Shown here in pieces: positions 1-7,732 of a stretch of DNA of 7,746 nucleotides. The stretch's first letter is position 1; each line of letters opens with the position of its first letter. The translations under genes were made by a program, and so were the position numbers. The notes below the pieces were generated by a model that made no database searches, was not told the DNA's origin, and was given only the letters and a program-made list of their open reading frames with translations. The DNA is from an uncultured Bacillota bacterium (GTDB taxonomy: Bacteria > Bacillota > Clostridia > Christensenellales > QAND01), in contig CAJLPK010000078.1 of NCBI GenBank assembly GCA_905208455.1, forward strand, positions 1 to 7,746, in the 5' to 3' direction.

Positions 1-240
1 AAAGCGATCCACGTAAGCCGTTCAAAGAGCGGTGATCATGGGGCAGTTTAGAGGTAAGACCGGCCAGGCACTTGCTTTGTAGGAAAGACAAACTTCGGTT
101 GCGCATCCGTCAAATGTAAGATTCCTGAGAGGGGTAGTAGTGGGGAGGCAGATAGCCTTAGGAGCGAACCCTCCAGCCGGCGGATGTGGGGACAAAGACC
201 AGGTCAGCCGATGCTGTTCGACTGTTGTTAAAAAATCAAA
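1..240 (+). ncRNA. Structured noncoding RNA, probably raiA-motif RNA
   Basis: No convincing protein is encoded here. The sequence forms many short helices: CCGTTC/GAGCGG (18-23 with 27-32), TTTGT/ACAAA (76-80 with 88-92), a small AAC-TTCG-GTT hairpin (91-100), CATCCG (104-109) with CGGATG (181-186), AGGC/GCCT (146-149 with 155-158), GGAG/CTCC (161-164 with 171-174), CCGGC (60-64) with GCCGG (176-180) and CAGC/GCTG (205-208 with 213-216). Purine-rich unpaired stretches such as GGTAAGA and GGGGTAGTAG lie between them. The raiA motif is a known RNA class of roughly 200 nt in Firmicutes and Actinobacteria, typically found just upstream of raiA/hpf. Position, size and character fit, but I identified it mainly by context and did not align it to a consensus. 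The ends are approximate and the 5' end may lie before base 1. No T-rich terminator follows, so it may be processed from, or be part of, the transcript carrying the zinc-ribbon gene. Confidence 0.6.
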
Positions 241-253
241 GCGAGGGAAAAAA

Positions 254-526
254 ATGTACCAGGACAAGACGCTTGTGTGCCGCGACTGCGGACAGGAATT
301 TGTATTTACCGCCGGAGAACAAGAATTTTTTGCAGAAAAGGGATTCTTGAATGATCCTGTTCGGTGCCGTGACTGCAGGGCTGCAAAGAAAAATGCTCAT
401 CGCGAAAAAGTAAGCTATCGTACCGTTTGCGCAAAATGCGGCGCGGAGACAGAAGTGCCCTTTATTCCGAAAAACGATAAGCCGGTTTACTGCAGCGAAT
501 GCTTTGCACAGATGCGTAACCAATAA
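254..526 (+). CDS. Small double zinc-ribbon protein
   Basis: This 90-aa protein has four CxxC knuckles forming two zinc ribbons. The first is C9-x2-C12 with C38-x2-C41, spanning a DKTLVCRDCG...EFVFTAGEQEFF segment typical of the 'probable zinc-ribbon' family. The second is C59-x2-C62 with C80-x2-C83, a CxxC-x17-CxxC unit. A basic linker (KKNAHREK) joins them, and there is no signal peptide or membrane segment, so it should be cytoplasmic. The function is unknown; nucleic-acid or ribosome binding is a guess from the fold and the neighbours. The start at ATG 254 follows GAGGG at 243-247. An in-frame upstream ATG at 140 would run through the structured RNA, so I rejected it. It lies between the putative raiA-type RNA and hpf and is separated from hpf by a strong terminator. 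Both zinc sites look complete. Confidence 0.85.
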   Translation: MYQDKTLVCRDCGQEFVFTAGEQEFFAEKGFLNDPVRCRDCRAAKKNAHREKVSYRTVCAKCGAETEVPFIPKNDKPVYCSECFAQMRNQ

Positions 527-537
527 CACTTGCACCC

Positions 538-563
538 AAAGCCCGCAGAATGCGGGCTTTTTT
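538..563 (+). terminator. Intrinsic terminator after the zinc-ribbon gene
   Basis: A 10-bp perfect stem (AAAGCCCGCA, 538-547, with TGCGGGCTTT, 551-560) closes a GAA loop and runs into a T tract (558-563). It lies 11 bases after the stop codon and separates this unit from hpf. Confidence 0.93.
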
Positions 564-628
564 GTAAAAGCGTTTGCGGAATTTGTTGGCGCTTTGCCAC
601 AGCGGCGCTGTATTTGCCGCGGGATGCG

Positions 629-637
629 TGGTATACT
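629..637 (+). promoter_or_regulatory. Extended -10 promoter for hpf
   Basis: TGGTATACT gives a TATACT -10 box (632-637) with the TG extension (629-630). I see no good -35 box at 16-18 bases: the hexamer at 17-base spacing is TGTATT, and TTGCCG at 614-619 is only 12 bases away. An extended -10 promoter fits best. It lies 40 bases before the hpf start and after the upstream terminator, so it would give hpf independent expression. Confidence 0.5.
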
Positions 638-677
638 ATATATGAACGTTATGTGAACATTGAAAGGAGTGAAATAG

Positions 678-1223
678 ATGCGTATTTCGATCAACGGCAA
701 GGGAATGGAAGTCTCGGATTATTTGCGGGACGTGATCACAAAACGTGTGGACAAATTGGATAAGTATTTTCGGAAGGAAACGGAAGCCAAGGTCATGCTG
801 TCCATGCTGCGGGGGCGCCAGGTGGTGGAAATCACGGTGATTTTCGGAGGCGGCCTGCTGCGCAGCGAGGAGGCCACCGGCGATGTATATGCTTCGCTGG
901 ACAATGCCTGCAAAAAGCTGGAACGTCAAATTGTAAAGCATAGAACGCGCTGGGAACGCCATTTGCGGGAGGGAGCGCTCAAGGAGATGGAGCCGCAGTT
1001 CTTAACCGCGGATGAGACATTGGCAGCACAGGAGGAGGCGCAGCCCGCGATCGTGCGCACCAAGAGCATTCCGATGAAACCCATGATGAAAGAGGAGGCA
1101 GCGCTCCAGATGGATATGCTGGGGCACACGTTCTTTGTTTTTGAAGATGGGGAGACAGGGGAGATCAATGTGATCTATAAGCGCAAGGATGGCAATTATG
1201 GATTGATTGAAACCTCTAGATAG
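678..1223 (+). CDS. hpf: Long-form ribosome hibernation promoting factor
   Basis: The 181-aa product is the long HPF (RaiA/YvyD) type, which binds the 30S decoding centre and dimerises 70S ribosomes into inactive 100S particles in stress or stationary phase. Residues 1 to about 100 are the S30AE/sigma-54-modulation domain (MRISINGKGMEVSDYLRD..., then FGGGLLRSEEATGDVYASLDNA and the basic KLERQIVKHRTR helix). A linker (about 100-124) joins the C-terminal dimerisation domain (125-178), with the family hallmarks IVRTKSIPMKPM, EEAALQMDMLGHTFFVF, ETGEINVIYKRKDGNYGLIE. Length is normal for long HPF. ATG 678 has AAAGGAG at 663-669, eight bases upstream. It is flanked by its own promoter and terminator, so it is probably a single-gene unit regulated apart from secA. 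Confidence 0.97.
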   Translation: MRISINGKGMEVSDYLRDVITKRVDKLDKYFRKETEAKVMLSMLRGRQVVEITVIFGGGLLRSEEATGDVYASLDNACKKLERQIVKHRTRWERHLREGALKEMEPQFLTADETLAAQEEAQPAIVRTKSIPMKPMMKEEAALQMDMLGHTFFVFEDGETGEINVIYKRKDGNYGLIETSR

Positions 1224-1235
1224 CCAAGTATAGGG

Positions 1236-1261
1236 AGAGCCGGCAGATGCCGGCTCTTTTT
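1236..1261 (+). terminator. Intrinsic terminator after hpf
   Basis: A 9-bp perfect stem (AGAGCCGGC 1236-1244, GCCGGCTCT 1249-1257) with loop AGAT is followed by a run of T to 1261. It begins 13 bases after the hpf stop. Confidence 0.93.
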
Positions 1262-1266
1262 ATCGG

Positions 1267-1284
1267 CCGGGGGATATTTCCCGG
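1267..1284. repeat. Short hairpin between hpf and secA
   Basis: CCGGGGG and TTTCCCGG pair as a 7-bp stem (two G-T pairs) around an ATAT loop. No T tract follows. A second weak hairpin (GAAAAG/TTTTTC, 1315-1320 with 1325-1330) lies downstream. Both lie before the secA promoter, so they would be outside the secA mRNA. No function can be assigned. Confidence 0.4.
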
Positions 1285-1353
1285 GCAGAGGGGGGAAGTC
1301 CAACTGAAAAAAGAGAAAAGGGGCTTTTTCCCGCAGAGTTAACGGCAATTTCA

Positions 1354-1382
1354 TTGCTTGGCCGAAAAAATGATGGTACAAT
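1354..1382 (+). promoter_or_regulatory. Sigma-A promoter for the secA-prfB operon
   Basis: TTGCTT (-35, 1354-1359) and TACAAT (-10, 1377-1382) are separated by exactly 17 bases, with a TG extension at 1374-1375. It sits 45 bases before the secA start, leaving a leader of about 38 bases. I see no other strong promoter in the interval. Confidence 0.85.
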
Positions 1383-1427
1383 GAACGATGACCAATTTTA
1401 GGAAAACGCTGATAAGGAGGGCTAAGG

Positions 1428-4127
<2,700 letters not shown>

Positions 4128-4139
4128 GAGGAGAGAATT

Positions 4140-5238
4140 TTGATTCAACTGGATCAATGCAAGTCCCGTCTGGAACAGATGATGGAAGTGCTTCAAAAGG
4201 CAGGTGAGTCCCTTTGACCTCCCCAAGCTGAGGGAACAGGCAAAGGGATATTCCGAACAGATGGAAGCGCCGGGCTTTTGGGACGACCCGGAGGCGGCGC
4301 AGAAGGTGAATAAACAGCTCAAGGACGTCAACGACAGGATTCAGCAGTATGAGCAGTTGTATGACGGCGTTAACGATACGATGGATCTTTGCGAAATGGT
4401 TTTGGCTGAGTATGATGATGAAATGGCCAAGGAGATCGATAAGGAGACAGAATCGCTGGAGGGCCGCGTGGAACAGCTGCGGCTGGCTACGATGCTGAAA
4501 GGCGAATACGATCACAACGACGCGATCCTATCGCTGCACGCCGGTGCAGGCGGCACGGAAGCACAGGACTGGACGCAGATGCTGTACCGCATGTATACCC
4601 GCTATTGTGAAAAGAAGGGATACGAGGTAAAGCTGCTGGATCTGCTGGAGGGCGATGAAGCGGGCATCAAGAGCGTTTCATTTGAAGTGAGCGGACAGGA
4701 TGTGTATGGATACCTAAAGGCAGAAAAGGGTGTGCACCGGCTGGTGCGCATTTCCCCGTTTGATGCGTCCGGGCGCCGCCATACGTCGTTTGCGTCGTTG
4801 GATGTGATGCCGATGATTGAAAACGACGATGAAATCGAGATCAATATGGACGAGCTGAGGGTGGATACCTACCGCAGCAGCGGCGCTGGCGGGCAGCACG
4901 TCAACAAGACGGAATCCGCCATCCGCATTACACATATCCCAACGGGCATTGTGGTACAGTGCCAGAATGAACGAAGCCAGATCCAGAACCGCGAAACGGC
5001 GATGCGTATGCTGAAAAGTAAGCTGTTAGAGCTCAAGGAGCGTGAGCGTGAGGAAAAGCAGGCAGAGATCGCCGGGGATATGAAGAAGATCGAATGGGGC
5101 AGCCAGATCCGCAGTTATGTGTTTCACCCTTATTCCATGGTCAAGGATCATAGGACAGGGGTGGAAACAGGCAATATCCAAAGCGTGATGGATGGTGATC
5201 TGGATATGTTTATCACAGAATATCTTGTGAGAAGCTAA
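4140..5238 (+). CDS. prfB: Peptide chain release factor 2, programmed +1 frameshift
   Basis: RF2 reads UAA and UGA stop codons and triggers peptide release. Translation starts at TTG 4140, after AGGAGGAGA at 4126-4134. It encodes 25 residues ending in Leu CTT (4212-4214) and meets an in-frame TGA at 4215-4217. A +1 shift (skipping T4215) continues with GAC at 4216, giving join(4140..4214,4216..5238) and a 365-aa protein, the same length as E. coli RF2. The codon-recognition tripeptide SPF is at 205-207 and the peptidyl-hydrolysis motif GGQ at 250-252, the same positions as in E. coli. Residue 246 is Ser, where E. coli K-12 has Thr. It is the second gene of the secA operon. When RF2 is scarce, ribosomes pause at the TGA and shift frame, making more RF2. 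An annotation from 4204 would miss the true N-terminus. Confidence 0.97.
4202..4218 (+). promoter_or_regulatory. prfB +1 programmed frameshift site
   Basis: The slippery CTT TGA C (4212-4218) is canonical: peptidyl-tRNA on CTT slips to TTT and reading resumes at GAC. The usual upstream AGGGGG Shine-Dalgarno-like stimulator is replaced by AGGTGA (4202-4207), which also pairs with the 16S anti-SD (complement AAAGGAGGTGATC) but in a shifted register. Four bases (GTCC, 4208-4211) separate it from CTT. Confidence 0.95.
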
Positions 5239-5252
5239 GGTCACTTTGTACA

Positions 5253-5280
5253 CATAATGACAACCATATACGCATACCCT
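5253..5280 (+). promoter_or_regulatory. Possible sigma-E-type sporulation promoter for yabP-yabQ
   Basis: CATAAT (5253-5258) and CATACCCT (5273-5280), 14 bases apart, resemble the sigma-E elements (about KMATATT, then CATACANT), with one mismatch each. B. subtilis yabP and yabQ are under sigma-E control, which supports the reading. The predicted start, about 6-8 bases after the -10, falls at 5286-5288, in the loop of the adjacent hairpin. This is a by-eye match only. Confidence 0.4.
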
Positions 5281-5301
5281 CCTTAATGAAGGAGGGTTTT
5301 T
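5277..5301 (+). terminator. Terminator after prfB that also holds the yabP ribosome binding site
   Basis: A perfect 8-bp stem (CCCTCCTT 5277-5284, AAGGAGGG 5289-5296) with loop AATG is followed by TTTTT (5297-5301). It ends the secA-prfB transcript. The 3' arm AAGGAGGG is also the Shine-Dalgarno for yabP, eight bases before its TTG start, so transcripts reading through would hide that site in the stem. Confidence 0.88.
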
Positions 5302-5304
5302 ACT

Positions 5305-5595
5305 TTGCAAAGAGAGATGGAAACAAGACGGATGGTAGGAAGCCATTCGCTGCAGATGGAAAGCAGACAAAAAGCGATTGTAACGGGCGTAGAGGAGCTT
5401 GGCAGCTTTTGTGAAGAAGAGGTCATTTTGTTTACTGCGGTGGGGATGCTCAGCATAGAGGGAGAAGGCCTGCATATAGACCGGCTTAACCTTGAGGATG
5501 GGCAGTTCATCGTGTCCGGTTTGATTGACGGTGTGACATACCAGGACGATGAGGAAGAGTCCAGGCCGCTGCTCGCCCGCATTTTTAGACGCTGA
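5305..5595 (+). CDS. yabP: Sporulation protein YabP
   Basis: This is a 96-aa protein of the YabP/YqfC family, small sporulation proteins of the mother cell; the molecular role is poorly known. Hallmarks are the N-terminal HSLQMESRQKAIVTGVEELGSF, then a compact beta-rich body (EVILFTAVGMLSIEGEGLHI, NLEDGQFIVSGLIDGVTY), followed by an acidic stretch (DDEEES) and a basic end. There is no signal peptide or membrane segment. The TTG start at 5305 is preferred because AAGGAGGG at 5289-5296 stands at ideal spacing. The alternative ATG at 5317 (residue 5) has no proper site. Its stop codon is one base before the chosen yabQ start, indicating translational coupling. Expression probably depends on a sigma-E-type promoter overlapping the preceding terminator. 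Confidence 0.92.
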   Translation: MQREMETRRMVGSHSLQMESRQKAIVTGVEELGSFCEEEVILFTAVGMLSIEGEGLHIDRLNLEDGQFIVSGLIDGVTYQDDEEESRPLLARIFRR

Positions 5596-5596
5596 C

Positions 5597-5971
5597 ATGG
5601 GCGGGATGTTTATACAACCGGGCCAGTTTGTTATGTTTTTTTGCGCAGGCATGGCGGCGGCTGTATGGTACACTGGCTGCGCTGTATTCCGCCGCCATTG
5701 CAGAGGAAAATGGAAGACAGCGGCCTGGGATCTTCTGTTTTGCTTAGGCGCTGCGGGCATTTTTGCAGCGTGCCTGTTTTTTGTGGCAGAGGGGGCCTTG
5801 CGAGCGTTTTCTTTTTTCTCCTTTTTCCTTGGATTTCTCATTTTTTATTTAGGCCCGGGGGCAAAAGCAATGCAGTGGATTGAACGGGGAAGGAAAGCGT
5901 GTTTGGCAAAATGGAAACGAATCTGTGAAAAGCGCAAGGCAAGGGTTGAAAAAAAGACGAAAACAGAGTAA
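5597..5971 (+). CDS. yabQ: Spore cortex biosynthesis membrane protein YabQ
   Basis: This 124-aa protein has three hydrophobic segments (about residues 11-31, 44-63 and 69-86) and a strongly basic C-terminal tail (about 97-122). Size, topology and position right after yabP match YabQ, a mother-cell membrane protein of the outer forespore needed for cortex formation in B. subtilis. Sequence identity is low in this family, so the call rests on context and topology. The start is uncertain. ATG 5597 follows the yabP stop by one base (coupling) but has no clear ribosome binding site. ATG 5606 gives a 121-aa form beginning MFIQPGQF, which resembles family N-termini. An in-frame ATG at 5549 would overlap yabP by 47 bases and add a non-hydrophobic, proline-containing N-terminus that is unlikely to be real. 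Confidence 0.85.
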   Translation: MGGMFIQPGQFVMFFCAGMAAAVWYTGCAVFRRHCRGKWKTAAWDLLFCLGAAGIFAACLFFVAEGALRAFSFFSFFLGFLIFYLGPGAKAMQWIERGRKACLAKWKRICEKRKARVEKKTKTE

Positions 5972-5979
5972 TCTATATT
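5946..5979 (+). promoter_or_regulatory. Possible vegetative promoter before divIC
   Basis: TTGAAA (5946-5951) is a good -35. At 17 bases lies TAATCT (5969-5974), a poor -10; TATATT (5974-5979) is a better box but 22 bases away. A vegetative promoter is expected because DivIC is needed in growing cells while yabPQ is sporulation-specific. The match itself is weak. Confidence 0.3.
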
Positions 5980-5988
5980 AAATAACAA

Positions 5989-6009
5989 AATCCCGAAATT
6001 CGAGGGATT
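5989..6009. repeat. Inverted repeat in the divIC leader
   Basis: AATCCC (5989-5994) pairs with GGGATT (6004-6009) around a nine-base loop that itself contains GAA/TTC. There is no T tract, so it is not a terminator. It lies 24 bases before the divIC start and may be a leader structure or operator. Confidence 0.4.
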
Positions 6010-6032
6010 GTAACGAGATGGGAGGGCAATCC

Positions 6033-6344
6033 GTGAGCGAAACGAGGCAAAAAAAGAGAAAGTTCCGCATCACACGCCGGTTTTATGCTGTAGTATTGGG
6101 CGCAGTGCTGGTGTTTGTGGGGATTACCTTTTGGCATCAGGAAGTGGAGCTGAATAAGCTGCGCGGAAAACAAACAGATCTCCAGAACCAACAGGCGGAC
6201 AATGAGCTGGAAAAGGACAAGCTGACGCATGTGCTGGAGGCAGCCAATACCGATGAATACATTGAAAGCATTGCACGGGAAAAGCTTGGATGGGTCAAGG
6301 ATGGGGAAACACGTTTTGTATTGGATAGCATTCCCCAGGAATAA
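6033..6344 (+). CDS. divIC: DivIC/FtsB-type septum formation initiator
   Basis: This is a 103-aa bitopic membrane protein of the division machinery, which partners FtsL and DivIB/FtsQ in activating septal peptidoglycan synthesis. A basic cytoplasmic N-terminus (KKRKFRITRR) precedes one membrane span (about 16-34). An extracytoplasmic coiled coil follows (35-71, rich in E, L, N, Q, K), then the family C-terminal block YIESIAREKLGWVKDGE (76-92). I chose GTG 6033 because GGGAGGG (6020-6026) sits six bases upstream. An ATG at 6018 is in frame but has no good site and would add MGGQS. The order yabP-yabQ-divIC-yabR is the same as in B. subtilis, which favours DivIC over the related FtsL or FtsB names. 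Spacing to yabR is only six bases, suggesting a shared transcript. Confidence 0.93.
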   Translation: MSETRQKKRKFRITRRFYAVVLGAVLVFVGITFWHQEVELNKLRGKQTDLQNQQADNELEKDKLTHVLEAANTDEYIESIAREKLGWVKDGETRFVLDSIPQE

Positions 6345-6350
6345 TAGAGA

Positions 6351-6740
6351 ATGACTAAGGAGCTGAAACAAAACAATATGGCGGAAACAAGTGAGCTGCT
6401 AAACGGGGTTGTAGAAGGCGTAACCACCTTTGGGGCGTTTGTCAAGCTGGAGGATGGCAGAAAGGGCTTGGTACATATCAGCGAGGTAGCCAGAGGCTAT
6501 GTGAAGGATATCAATGAACATTTGGCTGTGGGCGATGAGGTGATGGTGAAGCTGCTGGATGAGGATGAAAATGGAAGGCTTCGCCTTTCCATCCGGCAGG
6601 CATTGCCGCCGGAACCGCCGAGGCAAAGCAAAGCGGAATTTGAAGATACGCTGAGCCGCTTTCTAAAGCAGTCGGAGGAACGGCAGCTGGATGTAAAACG
6701 CAATATTCGGAAAAAGAGCGGCGGCAAAGGCCGCCGGTAA
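6351..6740 (+). CDS. yabR: S1-domain RNA-binding protein YabR
   Basis: The 129-aa product carries one S1 domain (about residues 15-84: LNGVVEGVTTFGAFVKLEDGRKGLVHISEVA...VKDINEHLAVGDEVMVKLLD...GRLRLSIRQA). A proline/acidic linker and a basic tail (KRNIRKKSGGKGRR) follow, which could add RNA contacts. Related proteins, including YabR and general stress protein 13, bind RNA or ribosomes; the precise role is unclear. ATG 6351 has AGGA at 6337-6340, ten bases away. ATG 6378 (giving MAETSELLNG) aligns better with the B. subtilis protein start but its AAGGAG is 15 bases upstream, so the start is ambiguous. It lies six bases after divIC and ends at a terminator. Confidence 0.92.
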   Translation: MTKELKQNNMAETSELLNGVVEGVTTFGAFVKLEDGRKGLVHISEVARGYVKDINEHLAVGDEVMVKLLDEDENGRLRLSIRQALPPEPPRQSKAEFEDTLSRFLKQSEERQLDVKRNIRKKSGGKGRR

Positions 6741-6771
6741 AAAACCGCCCGCCTGACAAGGCGGTTTTTTT
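6741..6771 (+). terminator. Intrinsic terminator after yabR
   Basis: AAAACCGCC (6741-6749) pairs with GGCGGTTTT (6760-6768), loop ten bases. A competing CCGCC (6749-6753) can pair with the same GGCGG (6760-6764). A seven-base T run (6765-6771) follows. It begins directly after the yabR stop and ends only a few bases before the next gene's ribosome binding site. Confidence 0.9.
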
Positions 6772-6787
6772 ATAAAGGAGGATCTAT

Positions 6788-7702
6788 ATGGAAAAGGCAT
6801 GGGCGGCCATAGATATTGGGACAAATTCCGTTAGGCTCTTGATACGAAAGAAAGCAGGACAGGGCTGGAAAGAAGAGAAGAAAGTATGCATTACGCAGCT
6901 GGGGCAGGGACTTTCGAGGGAAAAGCATCTTTGCCAAGAGGCCATAGCGCGCACGGAGGACGCAGTGCTTGCATTTGCACAATATGCGGTGGCACAGGGA
7001 GCACAGAGACCGATATGGTGCTATGCTACGAGCGCGGCGAGGCAGGCAGACAATGGGAAAGCTTTTTTACAGCGCTTGTCAGATAGTGGGTGGGTCATGG
7101 CGGAATTGCTTTCCGGCGAGGAGGAGGCCAAGGCTGCCTATCTTGGATGCCGGGCCAAGGGGCGTCCGGTTTTGGATGTAGGAGGGGGCTCCACAGAGCT
7201 AACGATAGAAAAGGATGGCGTGCTGGAGGGGCGTTCTATCCCATTGGGATGCGTTACACTGAGAGAAAAATTCCTAAACCATGATCCTATGCAAGACAAC
7301 GAGGCAACGGCATTGCTGGATTACTGCAAAGAACAAACCTGCGTGTTGGCGGGGAAAGCCCTATTGGAAAGGGAGAAGGAAATGGTGGCGGTGGGCGGTA
7401 CAGCAACGCAGTTAGCGATGCTGGAATTGGGATTGCCGGCATATTGCCCGAATAAAGTACAGGGATTTAGGCTTTCCTATACCAGGGTGCTCGCATGGTA
7501 TCATCGATTAACGGCGCTGTGTGCGGAGGAAAGAAAGAGACTGCCGGGAATGGAGGAAAAACGGGCAGATGTTGTTGTGTGCGGGGCCGCAATCATTGCA
7601 TCTATGATGAGAAACGGACAGATAGAAACATTGATTGTGAGTGATAAAGATGGCTTAGATGGATATTTATATGGGAAAATGGAAACAATACTTGACAAAT
7701 AG
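6788..7702 (+). CDS. Ppx/GppA family phosphatase
   Basis: This is a 304-aa exopolyphosphatase / pppGpp phosphohydrolase family protein of the ASKHA fold. It hydrolyses terminal phosphates of polyphosphate or pppGpp; sequence alone does not tell which. The motifs seen are AAIDIGTNSVRLLI (phosphate-1 loop, 6-19), ATSAARQA (80-87), LLSGEEEAKAAYLG with the catalytic-region glutamates 111-113, VLDVGGGSTEL (phosphate-2, 128-138), IPLGC (151-155), VAVGGTATQLA (adenosine-type loop, 200-210) and the terminal SDKDGLDGYLYG. The length matches short Ppx1/GppA-type enzymes without the long HD-type C-terminal domain. The ATG at 6788 has AAAGGAGG (6774-6781) six bases upstream. A terminator lies immediately before it and I find no good promoter in between, so it may depend on readthrough or on a promoter inside yabR. 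Its last codons hold the -35 box of the following tRNA promoter. Confidence 0.95.
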   Translation: MEKAWAAIDIGTNSVRLLIRKKAGQGWKEEKKVCITQLGQGLSREKHLCQEAIARTEDAVLAFAQYAVAQGAQRPIWCYATSAARQADNGKAFLQRLSDSGWVMAELLSGEEEAKAAYLGCRAKGRPVLDVGGGSTELTIEKDGVLEGRSIPLGCVTLREKFLNHDPMQDNEATALLDYCKEQTCVLAGKALLEREKEMVAVGGTATQLAMLELGLPAYCPNKVQGFRLSYTRVLAWYHRLTALCAEERKRLPGMEEKRADVVVCGAAIIASMMRNGQIETLIVSDKDGLDGYLYGKMETILDK

Positions 7703-7720
7703 CCAAGAGTGCTTTATACT
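7692..7720 (+). promoter_or_regulatory. Strong sigma-A promoter for the tRNA
   Basis: Perfect TTGACA (7692-7697) and TATACT (7715-7720) boxes are 17 bases apart. The -35 lies inside the last codons of the phosphatase gene. The predicted start, near 7727, is about six bases before the tRNA 5' end. Confidence 0.93.
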
Positions 7721-7732
7721 ATTTTAAGTCGT

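Noticed and set aside
1..240. RNase P RNA, tmRNA or a riboswitch as the identity of the left-end RNA
   Set aside because: I did not see the hallmark conserved cores of these classes, and the position next to hpf favours raiA-motif RNA. A covariance-model search would settle it.
140..253. In-frame upstream extension of the zinc-ribbon ORF from ATG 140
   Set aside because: It runs through the structured RNA, has no ribosome binding site of note and encodes a low-complexity stretch unrelated to the family. ATG 254 begins the conserved domain.
614..637. TTGCCG (614-619) as the -35 box for hpf
   Set aside because: It is only 12 bases from the TATACT box, too short for sigma-A. The extended -10 is the better explanation.
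1267..1284. A second terminator after hpf
   Set aside because: The hairpin has two G-T pairs and no T tract, and the preceding element at 1236-1261 is sufficient.
4204..4215. GTG 4204 as an independent start for prfB
   Set aside because: The upstream 25 codons with a good ribosome site and the CTT TGA C site show that the real protein starts at 4140 and reaches this frame by a +1 shift.
5026..5841. A 271-codon open frame on the - strand opposite prfB, yabP and yabQ
   Set aside because: It spans three well-supported + strand genes and a terminator, with a composition typical of antisense shadows.
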